Positions 12,495 through 23,263 of a stretch of DNA of 64,000 bases are shown here, piece after piece (the stretch's first letter is position 1; each line of letters starts with the position of its first letter). The notes under the pieces are model-generated. The model saw only the letters and a list, made by a program, of their open reading frames with translations. It ran no database searches and was not told the DNA's origin. Origin of the DNA: Phallus indusiatus (lineage: Eukaryota; Basidiomycota; Agaricomycetes; Phallales; Phallaceae); contig JAQFWX010000007.1 of the NCBI GenBank assembly GCA_027605045.1, forward strand, positions 1,550,001 to 1,614,000, written 5' to 3'. The position numbers and the translations under genes were made by a program.

Positions 12495-12888
12495 TGTCAG
12501 GGTATGCTACCACCACCTCTCACTTTTCCTTAATTATTATCTTCAGCTCTGTTTTATCCATACACCATTTACATTTCCCACACATTACTTTTCTCTTACA
12601 TTTGTTTATTTTGTTGTTATTTCTATTTCTTCACTCACGTGCGTTGTGCACTCATTCTTGGTGTGATGCCATGATGTCACTTAGGTTCAGTTTGAGCATC
12701 TGGCACTTAGTCATGTCAGGGTTGCACGCTGTGTCATCGTTTTATATATATAGTAGCTATACCTAGAGTGAGGGTCCCTAAGCTTGTTCTCTTAGGATCC
12801 CCTCCCTCTAGGTGAGTAGTGTACATAGTTCTCTCAATATATTTACTTAGGATCCCCTCCCTCTAGTCTGAGCTGAGTAGCCCTAACA
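12495..12888 (+). repeat. Solo LTR-A (old copy)
   Basis: Starts TGTCAGGGTATGCTACC and ends GAGTAGCCCTAACA. The target duplication CTTAT flanks both ends (12490-12494 and 12889-12893). The GC-rich core of young copies (GCGCGCGTCGCGCGC) is decayed here to CACGTGCGTTGTGCACTC. Confidence 0.93.
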
Positions 12889-12925
12889 CTTATAACTCGA
12901 GCCTTCTGGAAGCAGACAAAGTTTC

Positions 12926-13136
12926 TGTTAGAATATGATCTGTACATCTCTCTAAGTAGATTAGATTGTACCAGTGCTATGGGCACCAGATGCGGTATAG
13001 GTAAGCCTGGAGTGATGGAAATACTCTATATACAGGTATGTTTATAATTCATGAAATAATTTATACAGAGTATTCACCATCTGTCTCCAGTATTGTTGAG
13101 GTTAATATAACATCGTCTCTATATCAATTTTAATAG
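12926..13136 (+). repeat. LTR-H copy
   Basis: Starts TGTTAGAATATGATCTG and is the inverse of 10942-11125. A gag-like relic follows directly downstream, as expected for a 5' LTR. The exact 3' boundary is uncertain. Confidence 0.55.
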
Positions 13137-13174
13137 TTTCAACCCCTTTCACCTTTTAAACACTAACCACAACC

Positions 13175-13830
13175 ATGTCATCTCTTCCTGAGTACAACAT
13201 CTACTTTTCTCCAGTCACTCTCACTGAAGACCCAATGCAAATTGTTCTAACTTTTCCAAATCTCAAAGAAAAGGCCATTCCTGACTCTCAGGCATAACTC
13301 CTGACTATGTCACTCAACCCTGTATTATCATCAAACCTAAGACTCAATCAACTCATGTAGTAAATATTCACACTATGAATCAGCTGTTTCACTACACGCT
13401 TGTGCCTTCTAATTTTGTTCCCAATTTTCTCAAGAAGCTTCCAACCCTTCCCCAGACAGCTCTGTCGGATCTCTTTTTTCTGGACCTAGCCCTCCTGGTT
13501 CCATGGAACCTTCTACTACTTCTTCTAACAAAGCAACAGCTTCTTCTGTTCCAATGACAGCACATACTACTGAGGAAACATCTGTCTCTAGAGAATCTTC
13601 TATTCCTGTGGAACCCTCTCCTGTCTACCAATCAACCTCTCCCATTTATAGTCAAGAGTCAAGAACCTTGAACAGTTCCTCGTCATTCTTCCATTTCCAT
13701 TACTTTGGATCCTTTTGAAGAAAAACCTACAGTAATTCCTCATCATTCTCCAACTCCAGCCCCTACTGCTCAGGCTTCTATAACTCAAATAGAAGATATC
13801 TCTGAGGATGAGGAGAAAGAGTTGTGAAAA
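13175..13830 (+). pseudogene. Probable gag relic of an LTR element
   Basis: From the ATG at 13175 the frame reads MSSLPEYNIYFSPVTLTED and breaks at about 13296. Later frames give a Ser/Thr/Pro-rich stretch (13503-13718) and an acidic end near 13800. Its position just after LTR-H and its low-complexity composition suggest gag, but no zinc knuckle or capsid motif is visible. This is an inference from context. Confidence 0.35.
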
Positions 13831-14379
13831 GTTCAGACTCTAAGAGGTTGGTTTCAATACAAAAGGGTGCTCCGGAACCATCTGGACAGAAATATTAGTC
13901 CCTTTCTAGCTATGTTTATTAGAGAAGAACTTCCAGGACATTGTGTCAAATCTCACTGACCAGGAGCATCTCTTGTTCCAAGAAGGTCTCTATCTGCCAG
14001 AAACCATCAAAGGGTACATGAGGACTATTTTATTTCTCAATTGTCTTTCCATTTTCCATCTCGAAAAGAGGGGGAATTCTGTTATGTAACCACTTCATCC
14101 CTCTCACCAAAAATATCAAGATAAGGATAAAACCCCATAAACACAAATAAAACCAAATAATCCAAGGACTTCCACATTTCTCATCTTCCACTTCTATTTT
14201 CTTTTCCAATCCTTTTGCCGTTAGAATACGGTAATTAACTATTATGGTCATTCTATATAGTAATCGTTGTGTCATGTTTGTTTTGTATTTCTTTTATTAT
14301 GCATGGTAGTTCTATTGTCCTTACAGACAGATGATATTTAGATAAGTGATGTAAGCGCCCGTACCAGGTAACACTCTGT
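13831..14379. other. No gene seen
   Basis: Decayed AT-rich sequence with no recognised feature. Confidence 0.5.
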
Positions 14380-15109
14380 CACTGGAGACATTGTAGGGTT
14401 TAGCCAAAAAAAAGATCTTAAGAAAATTATAGTTTGAGGTATAGACTATTGATGATTTACCAAATTGCACAATTATATTATAATTAATACTCGGATTAAG
14501 GGATTCTGGTTTGGAAAATTGTCAGTATACTGCTATAATATCTTGGTTGAATTATATAATAATTCTTTATCATATAAGCCCATGATCAATGTTATCCATT
14601 CAGTAAAATAATAAACAGAATGAAACTTACATTATCATCATCCATATTGAAGAATGTTCTGAAAATGTTGTTTATATTTATTGTGAGAATATATTTCTAT
14701 TATAATTTAGATGCATGGGAAAAGCTTAATTTTACTGCTGTTATAGCATTGTAAGGCACGAGCATTTTTGAATGTAAAAAAAATCATTCCAATAACGTTG
14801 TCATATCTCAGTCTGGATGCATATTTTGACTTGATTTTTACTGCACCTTGTTCAGAAAAAAATCTAGTTTTATTTTCTAATAAGTATATGTATTTATTGT
14901 TGATTTCAAAATTACACAAAATTACACTTTAATTTTGAAATCAACAATAAATACATATACTTATCAGAAAATAAAACTAGATTTTTTTCTGAACAAGGTG
15001 CAAAAATCAAGTCAAAATATGCATCACAGACTGAGATATGACAACTTTATTGGAATGATTTTTTTTACATTCAAAAATGCTCGTGCCTTACAATGCTATA
15101 ACAGCAGTA
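14380..15109. repeat. MITE1 left half with a complete MITE2 inside
   Basis: 14380-14732 is the left half of MITE1, starting CACTGGAGACATTGTAGGG. After CTTAATTT it is interrupted by a complete MITE2 (14733-15109), from TACTGCTGTTATAGC to CAGCAGTA with TA ends. Right-half MITE1 sequence does not resume afterwards. The insertion point differs from that of the 8.3-kb copy, so MITE2 entered MITE1 at least twice independently. Confidence 0.85.
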
Positions 15110-15636
15110 AAGAATCATACAGGTTTTCTTCATATCCTTGTTCCATTACAGCCTCAAAACCTGCACTCCAGTATCATTGAAATAAACTCCATTCGATCTC
15201 AGGCTTTACAGTACTTTGCATATAAGTATGCACTCACGTATCACACATCATTTTTGTGCAAACGGGGCGGTTGAATTTTGTGAACTAGACTCTCAATAAA
15301 CATCCTTAGATACATTAATGAAAAAATTTCTAAAAAATCAGCTAAATTTTACTGCGAAGAGTAAATTCTCATCCAAAGGCCTTTTCCAATGTACCAGGAT
15401 CCATGCAACCGGCACTTCATTTTTCTCATCTTCCGTCTCATGATTGAGTCTCTGGTAAGTTTGTAACTAGGATAACATCTCATTCTCAACATTTTTGCTT
15501 TGATATTTAGTTCTAAATACACCCATGCGCTATGCTATCCCTTGATCTCTCGCTCTCTCTCTTAGCATTACACTGCTGTCACACATCATCACACTATCTT
15601 CATCTTCTTCCAACATCTTCGTGTTCATCATCCACA
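15110..15636. other. Leader of the DNA transposon; ends not found
   Basis: Pyrimidine-rich DNA upstream of the transposase start. I looked for a terminal inverted repeat pairing with the 18.4-18.6 kb side and found none. Confidence 0.4.
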
Positions 15637-16794
15637 ATGACCCGGGGCAGCAAGGTATTGGAAGATCTGACCTGGGCTGTTGTCAGAATGCTCCCGGCTC
15701 TTCCTATTCACTACATCTCTGCTTACAGGCCTAAGCATCCGGAAGATCCAGAAGATCAAGGCCCTTTTCTGGTTGACTGGGAATGTTGTTTTGAGGGAAG
15801 AGCGCAAGAAATAGCAAAAAGCACTGTCAGGAGAGGATGTAGATGTAAGTCAACTAATTCCTTATTGCTCATTTTTTTGTAGGTACTTCTTGGCTGTTTG
15901 CATCACTGTAGTGATTATTACCTGGATGAACTTCAGACAGCTTTGTTAGATGTTCACGGTGTTTATGCATCCCGAAGTACCATTTGGAGGGCGCTGAGAG
16001 GTGCAGGTTATTCTATGAAGAAGGTAAGTTATATTGCATTGTTTATGAATGATGATCACTGAATAGATTTCAAAGCTTACACAAGTTGCTGTAGAGCGAA
16101 GTGCAGTCAAGCATGCTGCGTATATTGCTGAAGTTGGACAATATCATCCTTTGCAACTTGTTTTCATTGATGAAAGTGCAGCAGATAGAAGAACAACATA
16201 CTGAGGAAAAGCCTGGTCTGTACATGGTCTTCGTGCTGAAAGAAAAGCTTTTTTTGTCAGGGGTAAATGGTATGATCAATCTAACTTCGTGTTATTATGC
16301 CACTAACTTTTTACTAGATATTCCATACTTCCGGCTCTTTCTCTGGATGGTATCCTTTCACTCAAGATCATTGAGGGATCATTTACATCAGCAACCTTCA
16401 CTAACTTCATTGACCACCTTCTCAACCAAATGAATCCGTATCCAGGTCTGAATTCCATAATAATTATGTATAACTGTCGAATTCATAAGTGACTGGATAT
16501 TCTGGAGATGATAGAAGAGTGGTTTGATATGTTTTTGTTTTGCTAGAGGGCTCTTCTGATGATGTTGACAGTGGCATGCACTATCTTTTCTTACCACCTT
16601 ATTCTCCTGATCTCAACCCTATTGAGGAAGCTTTTTCAGCAATAAAAGCTCATATCCAGCATCATGGTGATATTGTGCGCACTGCAATGACACCTGGTGC
16701 TGATGCAGATGTATATATTCAACTTCATAATGCCATCTGGTCAGTTACTTCACAGGATGCATTGGGATGGTTGTCTCATTCTGGATATTTGTAA
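15637..16794 (+). pseudogene. IS630/Tc1-type DDE transposase with introns, inactivated
   Basis: From the ATG at 15637 the protein reads MTRGSKVLEDLTWAVVRMLP, then a helix-turn-helix region (LDELQTALLDVHGVYASRST, then IWRALRGAGYSMKK), the first catalytic block LVFIDESAADRRTTY, the block IIIMYNCRIHK and the last block [19 protein letters not shown], ending at a TAA at 16794. Two or three short introns separate the pieces. Family members read MDNCRIHK; here the second catalytic Asp is Tyr. TGA follows RTTY where an Arg codon (CGA) is expected, and another TGA follows CRIHK. It is dead. It faces the SAM-like gene at 16845-18445, only about 50 bp away tail to tail. Confidence 0.8.
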
Positions 16795-16844
16795 TATGAT
16801 ATGTATTCTAAAAGATTATCAGTAGTCAAATGAATAGGAGTTGG

Positions 16845-18445
16845 TCAGGAAACACGTGTTCGCTTTGCATCCTTTTGTCCTTGCATGATCTTCTTCTGCA
16901 ATTTCTTTACTCTCTTCTGTACTTCTTGGAGAAGAATCTGCGCTGTTCCTTTACCCAAACCTGAGCACAAGAGAACTAAATCTGCCTCTTTGAGATCCAT
17001 CAACTGGTTGATTCGGAAATAGCCTTCAAGTTCCAGCATAGTCGAGTGTATTGTAAACCTGTGACCATCAATGCCAAAGGGACCAGTTTCAAGTTGTTCG
17101 AGAAAGTCTGAAACTTTTGGATAGTTAGAAGGCATCTCTAATGCATCAGCTTCAGAGCTTGTGATTGTATCACGTATGGGTGATGATGTAATGGCATGGC
17201 GAGGAGTTGATGGTATGTGAGGAGAATAAGCAGTCGGTGGAAGTTGGGAATGTGATGGAATGGGATACATTGGTGCATATGGAAATGGCATGAATGGATG
17301 CCCTGGATAACCATAGTTATTGAATTGATATTCTCGGTTGTTTACATATGATGGATGAGGACTGGAGGTCCCACGAGCGACTGATTGAATTGGCAATTGT
17401 CCAAGTTCCTTCGGATACTGAACCATATCTTCTTTTGCATCACCACGTGCCTATCAATATGTATAAGCCAATGAAAAATCTTCCTTTATAGACCCACAAT
17501 ACACAACACCCAGCAGCTAAGATTGGCTACTGTAAGCTTGAAACATAAATTCGCTTGATCCGGGTAACAATAGTCTTGATGCTTCTCACAGCGATACTTT
17601 TCTTGTAACTTCTTAACCCAATCAACTTGACCAGCCTTTTGCTTCATAGATGTGTCGTCATTACTGCTATCACTATCCGTATCAGATGTGGGATCCTCGC
17701 CACCTTTACGCTTCCTTTTCTGGCCTGCTTTGTCCTTCTTTCCTCCTGTTTTCTTCGGTGAATTCTTCTTCTTCTCTTCAAGTTCCACAATCTGTACAGT
17801 TATTGGGTTTTTAAGCTTGTATTTGGCTGATAATGCAGTGATGGCCTCTTCAACCAGCCTAATCCAGTGGATACACTCTGCGAGTTTGTGCGGCTTTTCT
17901 TTCATTGAAGACGTTGAAAGCTTGTACCCAATATGTAAATTCTTGCAGATAATGTTCATTGCATTACTGATTTTGACTTGTGCCAGTGGCCATGTTGTAT
18001 AAGATTTGATGTGGATTGTATCAAGAGAGCCATTGGATAGTGGCACTTTGATTGGAATTTCCCAAACTTCCTCAATGAATAGTAAGCTTTGATAATGTTC
18101 AAGAACATAGTTTACTTATCTTTTTTCTCTTCCTCCTCTTCACTACTAGAACTCTCCAGAGAATCAGGTCCCTCGAGTAGTTTTTGGTATCAATTGAGGA
18201 GTATTGTCCAGATCACCCATCATATCCAATAACACTATTCTTGTTTGCAGGTCATTGTCAGTGCTTGTGCTTCCCAGGATTCTGCTTGCTTCAGAAGAGG
18301 CCCTTGTGCAGCTATTCTTCTCTGGTTGGGTTTCAAGGCTTGCATCAATACCCTCAACAGAGTCTGTATCAGCAACAGTTTTGGCAAGGCTGATAGGTTG
18401 TTTTCGGGGTCGACTGTGTCCTCTTTTTGGAGCTTTAGTAGACAT
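16845..18445 (-). CDS. Transposon-linked protein with Cys/His block and SAM-like C-terminus
   Basis: Read as one minus-strand gene in three exons: 18445-18164 (basic N-terminus, KRGHSRPRKQPISLAK), about 18046-17520, and 17426-16845. The middle part has a lysine-rich stretch and an Asp/Ser tract, then EKYRCEKHQDYCYPDQANLC, a Cys/His spacing that could bind a metal. The last exon is Pro/Tyr-rich and then forms a helical SAM-like domain of about 75 residues (VSDFLEQLETGPFGIDGHRF onward, ending in VQKRVKKLQKKI). This layout resembles uncharacterised proteins common in mushroom genomes; family naming is from memory. Convergent placement next to the transposase suggests one two-gene transposon. Splice joins are not all resolved, so damage cannot be excluded. 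Confidence 0.5.
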
Positions 18446-18573
18446 CCAGGTCAGACTGATGACCGTCAGATGGCACTTTTTATTTTTCAGACCCAGCCAA
18501 GCATAGGCCTCCTCATGTTCCCAATGCTTTATCTTTCACTAAATTTGCAAATATATTATGAATATTTTATCTT

Positions 18574-18775
18574 ACACCCAAACCAAACCTAAGTGATGGG
18601 GCATCATGCTGAGAATGAGTGTGCAATGTGCACAAGCAGAGAAGTGGAAATAATAATGAAACAAGGAAATGTAGGAAACTTGAGAGATAAGGTACAGGAA
18701 ATGTAAATGAAATGAAGGTGAAACCAATGATAATAAATAAGAAAAAATAAAGGGCAGCAGTAGCATACTCTAACA
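18574..18775 (-). repeat. LTR-A fragment, inverted
   Basis: The right end GCAGCAGTAGCATACTCTAACA is the reverse complement of the family A start (TGTCAGGGTACGCTACC), and the body follows family A to about 18574. The half with the GGATCCCCTCCC repeats is missing. It is strongly CpG-depleted. Confidence 0.7.
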
Positions 18776-19097
18776 TTAGGCTAAAATGGCCTTAACTGGG
18801 TGGTTTTACCCCTTTAGAGGCTTTATTGCAAGCTCCATATCTCCTCAAAGAAAAGGAATTAGCTCATGATCCTCAGCCAAAAGTTGTAGTGAATATAAGG
18901 CTAGCTCACCCCCTAGTAAAAAAAAAATGCTTTTGGAAAATCTTAGGTAAAAAAATTTCATAAAAACTCAATTATTTTTCTCAAACCCAAAAATCAGGCA
19001 TACATTTATATACTCAAAATAAGCTAGAAAACTCTCTCTACAACTTTCATTACAAGTGTGTTAATATTAGAGCATCATAGTCGAAATAAGTGGCTGT
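18776..19097. other. No gene seen
   Basis: AT-rich DNA flanking the large gypsy element. Confidence 0.5.
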
Positions 19098-19187
19098 TGA
19101 AAGGGTGAAGAGCAAGAAGGGATCCCTGTACATCTATCTACGATGCTACATACATACGTATGACCTGTGATAGGTCATGCGTCAACA
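19098..19187 (-). repeat. 3' LTR (90 bp) of the large gypsy element
   Basis: Shares nearly every base with 32883-32972, including GAGCAAGAAGGGATCCCTGT and the inner TGACCTGTGATAGGTCA near-palindrome. The few differences (TCAACA against TCGACA, GTATG against GTGTG, ATGCG against ACACG) indicate moderate age. Confidence 0.85.
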
Positions 19188-19337
19188 CCACCTCCTGGGG
19201 CTTGCAAAATCTCCAACTCCTAATCATCCTTTGCCAGCACTATCTACTTCGAAACCTCTTCATTTACTGAATAGGTCTCACTCCCACATAGTCAATTCCA
19301 TGCTTGAATCTTCTGTATCGAGTTGTGATCTCAGTCG

Positions 19338-20626
19338 TCAAACGGCATGATTTCTTGCAGCGTCTCTTACGGGCCTCCTCTGGGCAATTGGAATGGCCAA
19401 GTCTTCATCGACATTTGCAATTTCACCAACTCCTTCTAAATCTTCATGGGTACAGGCGACTAATTCAGGTTGATTAGTAGGTTGGTCTGCAAGAGTATCG
19501 AATTGGCTGGTAATGTTTAACTCTGGTTCCACGGGGTCTTCAAGGAATGTTATATCGTCAACTTGATGTTGTGGCATTTCATCTGAGGTGTCTGGATTGT
19601 CTTTACTTTCTGGTAAGAATTTCTTCATCTGGTAAGCATGGACTCTCCCGGCTGGCCTCTTTCCAGCTAATGTTTCTAAGTAGTATGAATTATGCAGGTG
19701 TTCGTGTACTGTGAATGGTCCGAACCATTTCGGCGTAAGTTTGAACTTAGTGTCCTTGTTGTTGTCTAAGGCTGAATTGTGGACTAAAACCAGGTCACCA
19801 AGAGAAAATTGTTGGGGGTGAGACCTTTTGTCGAACCTAACTTTTCTACCGGCTTGGGTCTTGAACAGGGTTGTAGAAGCTTGTTCCCTATGATCTTGCA
19901 CATGACTAAAATGCCATGCCGAATCTGGATCTAGATCCTCAAGAACGTCGAGAGAATATTTGCCATCGATTATTCTGAATATAATGGACCGAGGTGATGT
20001 TCCCAAAACAGGCATGATTCTGTTGTTGATTACATTAAAGGCCTTCAAGAAAAATAGCGGCCAATCCGACGAAACAGTGTTTTCCTCAGAGGATGAAGAA
20101 ATGGATCTCGTGCATAATTTCGCCAAAGTGTGTAATAATAATTTGTTTTCCAATTCAACGAGACCATTTGATTCAGGTGAATAAGGTGCAGTGGTGTGAT
20201 GTTTGATGTTGAATTCCTCACAAACGGCTTCTGTAGGAGGACCTCGGAAATGTGAACCGTTATCAGATAGCAGGGCTTTAGGTGGGCAATAAGTTTCGTA
20301 GATGATTTGTAAAGCTGATGCCATCGTGCTACTGTTTCCCGGTTTTTTTATCATAAATCCCCATACCCATCGAGTAAAATAGTCCACTACTATCAATGCT
20401 TCTTTAAATCCGTCTTTCCCAATGGGTAATTTAAGGTAATCCACGGCTACTAGATCATATGGCTTGAGCCTGAATATGGGTTGCAATAGGAAATTTATCA
20501 ACCGGGGCCCAAATCATTGACAACGTTGGCATTCTCTTATTGCATCCATGGCATCCTTCCACATTCCTGGCCAATCGAATCTCTTCCTGGCCTTGTAAAA
20601 AACTATGTCCCGCATCCAGTGCCCAC
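19338..20626 (-). pseudogene. Gypsy integrase
   Basis: The core ORF (20501-19338, 387 codons) shows VDYLKLP and VVDYFTRWVWGF (first Asp), LLSDNGSHF (second Asp) and PYSPESNGLVE (catalytic Glu), then the GPY/F-type module KLTPKWFGPFTVHE and an acidic tail. The N-terminal zinc-binding HHCC domain lies upstream (GHWMRDIVFYKARKRFDW and ECQRCQRF, up to 20626), with its first His on the other side of the inserted LTR-B (LHEECG near 21000). The enzyme would insert cDNA into the genome. The core retains all three catalytic residues; the protein is separated from RNase H by the LTR insertion. No chromodomain is seen. Confidence 0.88.
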
Positions 20627-20978
20627 TGTTACAGTACGCTAGTGTCTCGCCCGATTATTTGATTTCTTCGATTTCTTTCAGTTTCATTTCGTGTTATGAT
20701 TTCCTTCATTTCCCGTATTTTACTGTTTCCACCATTTTCATCGTTTTCCTGATTTCTCGATTTCTTTGATTTATTTCAATTTCGGCCTGTATCTCCTCGG
20801 ATCCCATGGAGATCAGTTGGGCGTCTCTTATCCTGTACTTATATGCATTTTCCCTAGAGGGGGATACCTAAGCTTGTTCTCTTAGGTTTTCCCTCCTCTA
20901 GGTGAGTAGTTAGTTGTCGCCCCCAAATAGATCTTAGGTTTTCCCTCCTCTAGGTGTGTGCCCTGAGTCGCCCTAACA
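20627..20978 (+). repeat. Solo LTR-B inside integrase
   Basis: Starts TGTTACAGTACGCTAGTG and ends GAGTCGCCCTAACA. The flanks CCCAC and CCCGC are a 5-bp target duplication with one mismatch. Removing it reconnects the integrase HHCC domain. Confidence 0.9.
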
Positions 20979-22158
20979 CCCGCACTCCTCATGGAGTTTA
21001 GTCATTACTGATTTACCTTGAGTTTGCGGTATACATTCCACAGGATCAAGGCAGCTCGGCTGAATTTGCCACAGCTTGTTGTCTTCAACAAAATGTTCTT
21101 TTGCCATTGCTTTGATCTTGCCTTCTTTATCTGCGGGACAATCGGTGGGTAGCATCACATTCAAAATCCAATTTATAAGGTCTAGTCTGGTGTTATCTTC
21201 ACTAAAAACTGTTTGTAGGTGTGTCCATGGGTCATTAGTAGAGGTAACAACTTTGATCATGTTCACCGGGTCTTGACAGACTAAAGAAAATAGATCATCA
21301 ACGATGCCCATTTCCACATCCCAATCGGGGACTATGTTGTCAAAATTGTCTGGGAGCCCTTGGACGCCCCACCTGGACCATGCATCTATGGGGTTTCCCT
21401 TGCCAGGACGATGAATAACATCAACAATATTGTGGCCCAGAATAGCTTGTTTCCATACAGCATGCTGGGGGGGTAATTTGTCATTTGAGAGTAAGCATTT
21501 AACAGCCAGGCAATCTGTCATTATAATGATGGGTTCTCCCCAGACAAATTTTTGAAAGCGGTCTAGGGCAAATTTAACAGTGGCGAGTTCCAGAATAAAA
21601 AAATGTGACTTTCATTCAGTTTTTGTATTTAAACAAGAAGCAAACATGTTCGGAAATAAGGTATGAGGATGCTTATCAGTTTCAGGGTGCCATTGAGCTA
21701 AAAAGGCAGCCATGCCGAATTTAGAAGTGTCGGTTCCAATGATAGTTTACAGCCCTCTCACGAATGGTTTCAAGATTGGAGCAGAAGTCAAGGAAGCTTT
21801 CAGCAAGGCAAAAGCTGACTGTAGAGCTGGCGTCCATGCATTGGATATATCAGTAGCTAGCAAATTGGCTTTATAGACACTGCGTTTCTGTGAAGATGAT
21901 CTAATAGACCAGAGGGGAGCGTATAGCGGTTCTGCAATTTCAGTGAAGTGAGGGATCGCGTTATGGAAATATGACACAGAACTCAAGAAATCCAACAATT
22001 GGTGCGCATTTTCTGGTGCGGGCCATGAGAGTATGTTCCCCACTTTGTTCAAATCGAGGGAGACACCATCGCAAGATAAGACTGCACCAGCCCAAGTGAT
22101 TTTGTCCATGAATAGTTCAGTTTTTGATGAGGATAGTGACCAGTCTTAAGCATGGCAC
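20979..22158 (-). pseudogene. RT connection and RNase H region of the gypsy polyprotein
   Basis: ORF 22109-21747 has the RT thumb and connection (LSWPAPENAHQLLDFLSSV, NAWTPALQSAFALLKASL), followed after an in-frame stop near 21746 by FALDRFQKFVWGEPIIIMTD, which contains an RNase H-like Asp, and the trailing domain (ORF 21521-20973) with HRPGKGNPIDAWSRW, the usual tether before integrase. The first part of RNase H is frameshifted near 21600. It would copy and degrade RNA templates; it is not functional here. Confidence 0.8.
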
Positions 22159-22510
22159 TGTTACAGTACGCTAGCGCCTCGCCCTATTATTCGACTTCTT
22201 CAATTTCTTTCAATTTCATCTCGCACTTCGATTTCCTTCATTTCCCATATTTTGTCGTTTCCACTATTTTCGCCGTTTTCTCGATTTCCCGATCTCTTCG
22301 ATTTCTTTGGATTTCTGTTTGTATCTCCTCGGATCCCATGGGGATCAGTCGGGCACCTCATATCCTGTACTTATATGCGTTTTCCCTAGAGGGGGATACC
22401 TAAGCTTGTTCTCTTAGGTTTTCCCTCCTCTAGGTGAGTAGTTAGTCGCCACCCCCCAATAGATCTTAGGTTTTCCCTCCTCTAGGTGTGTGCCCTGAGT
22501 CGCCCTAACA
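22159..22510 (+). repeat. Solo LTR-B inside reverse transcriptase
   Basis: Starts TGTTACAGTACGCTAGCGCC and ends GAGTCGCCCTAACA (352 bp). GGCAC is duplicated exactly on both sides (22154-22158 and 22511-22515). It splits the palm of RT from its thumb. Confidence 0.95.
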
Positions 22511-23263
22511 GGCACTTCTTGAAGATATTCCTCAATTTCTGAAATAATGAGTCCCACGAATTATTCGCGAGGCACAAATCATCCATAAGTGTTTCTAAAA
22601 TTTTCCCAATTTTCGATTCAAAGACCGTTAATATCATCTCTTGACATGTTGCACCAGCGCCGGTGAGTCCAAAAGGCATTCGGGTGTAGCAGAAATATCC
22701 TTTGTCGGGTATGTCAAATGCTGTGAGACCCCAATTGCTGTGTCTTATAGGAATTGCATGATACGCCGATGCCAAATCAAGCCCGATATACCACTGATGA
22801 CCAGCCATCATATTTTGTTTTGCTTGTAAATCGGCGTTAGGAAAACTAGGGACTAAGGTGACTTTATTTAAAGCACGAAAATTGTGGCACATTCTCCAAC
22901 TTTCATTGTTGGTTGAGTCGTTTGGAACCAACAATCTGTCTAATGGTGAATCTGGGTGTGGAAGCTTGACACCGGCATCTAAACAAGTGGCATTTGACAA
23001 TATACGAAGTTGTTCGACAGTTCGCCGAGGTTGTTGAGTCTTCTTTGGGGCGAGAACTATTGGGCTGATGCAACGAATGTCAGGGATCTGAATGGAAATA
23101 ATGGCACCAGCTTTCAGTAATTTGTCAACTGTGGTGTGTATGGTGTCACATTGTGCTGTTGTAAGGTATCCTTATAGTTTGCCTAATGGGGTGCTATCAG
23201 AATAAGGATAGTTACAATTACTTGCTGAGAGTTTGCTTAGGCACTGGCTTCACAACAAAAGCC
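22511..23263 (-). pseudogene. Gypsy reverse transcriptase palm and fingers
   Basis: Reads TTAQCDTIHTTVDKLLKAGA, then SPIVLAPKK, CHNFRALNKVT, YIGLDLASAYHAIP (first catalytic Asp), GYFCYTRMPFGLTGAGATCQ and ETLMDDLCLA. The metal-binding box is LMDD rather than the common YVDD or YMDD. Stops occur near 23170. It is continued downstream at 22158 after the LTR-B. Confidence 0.88.
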
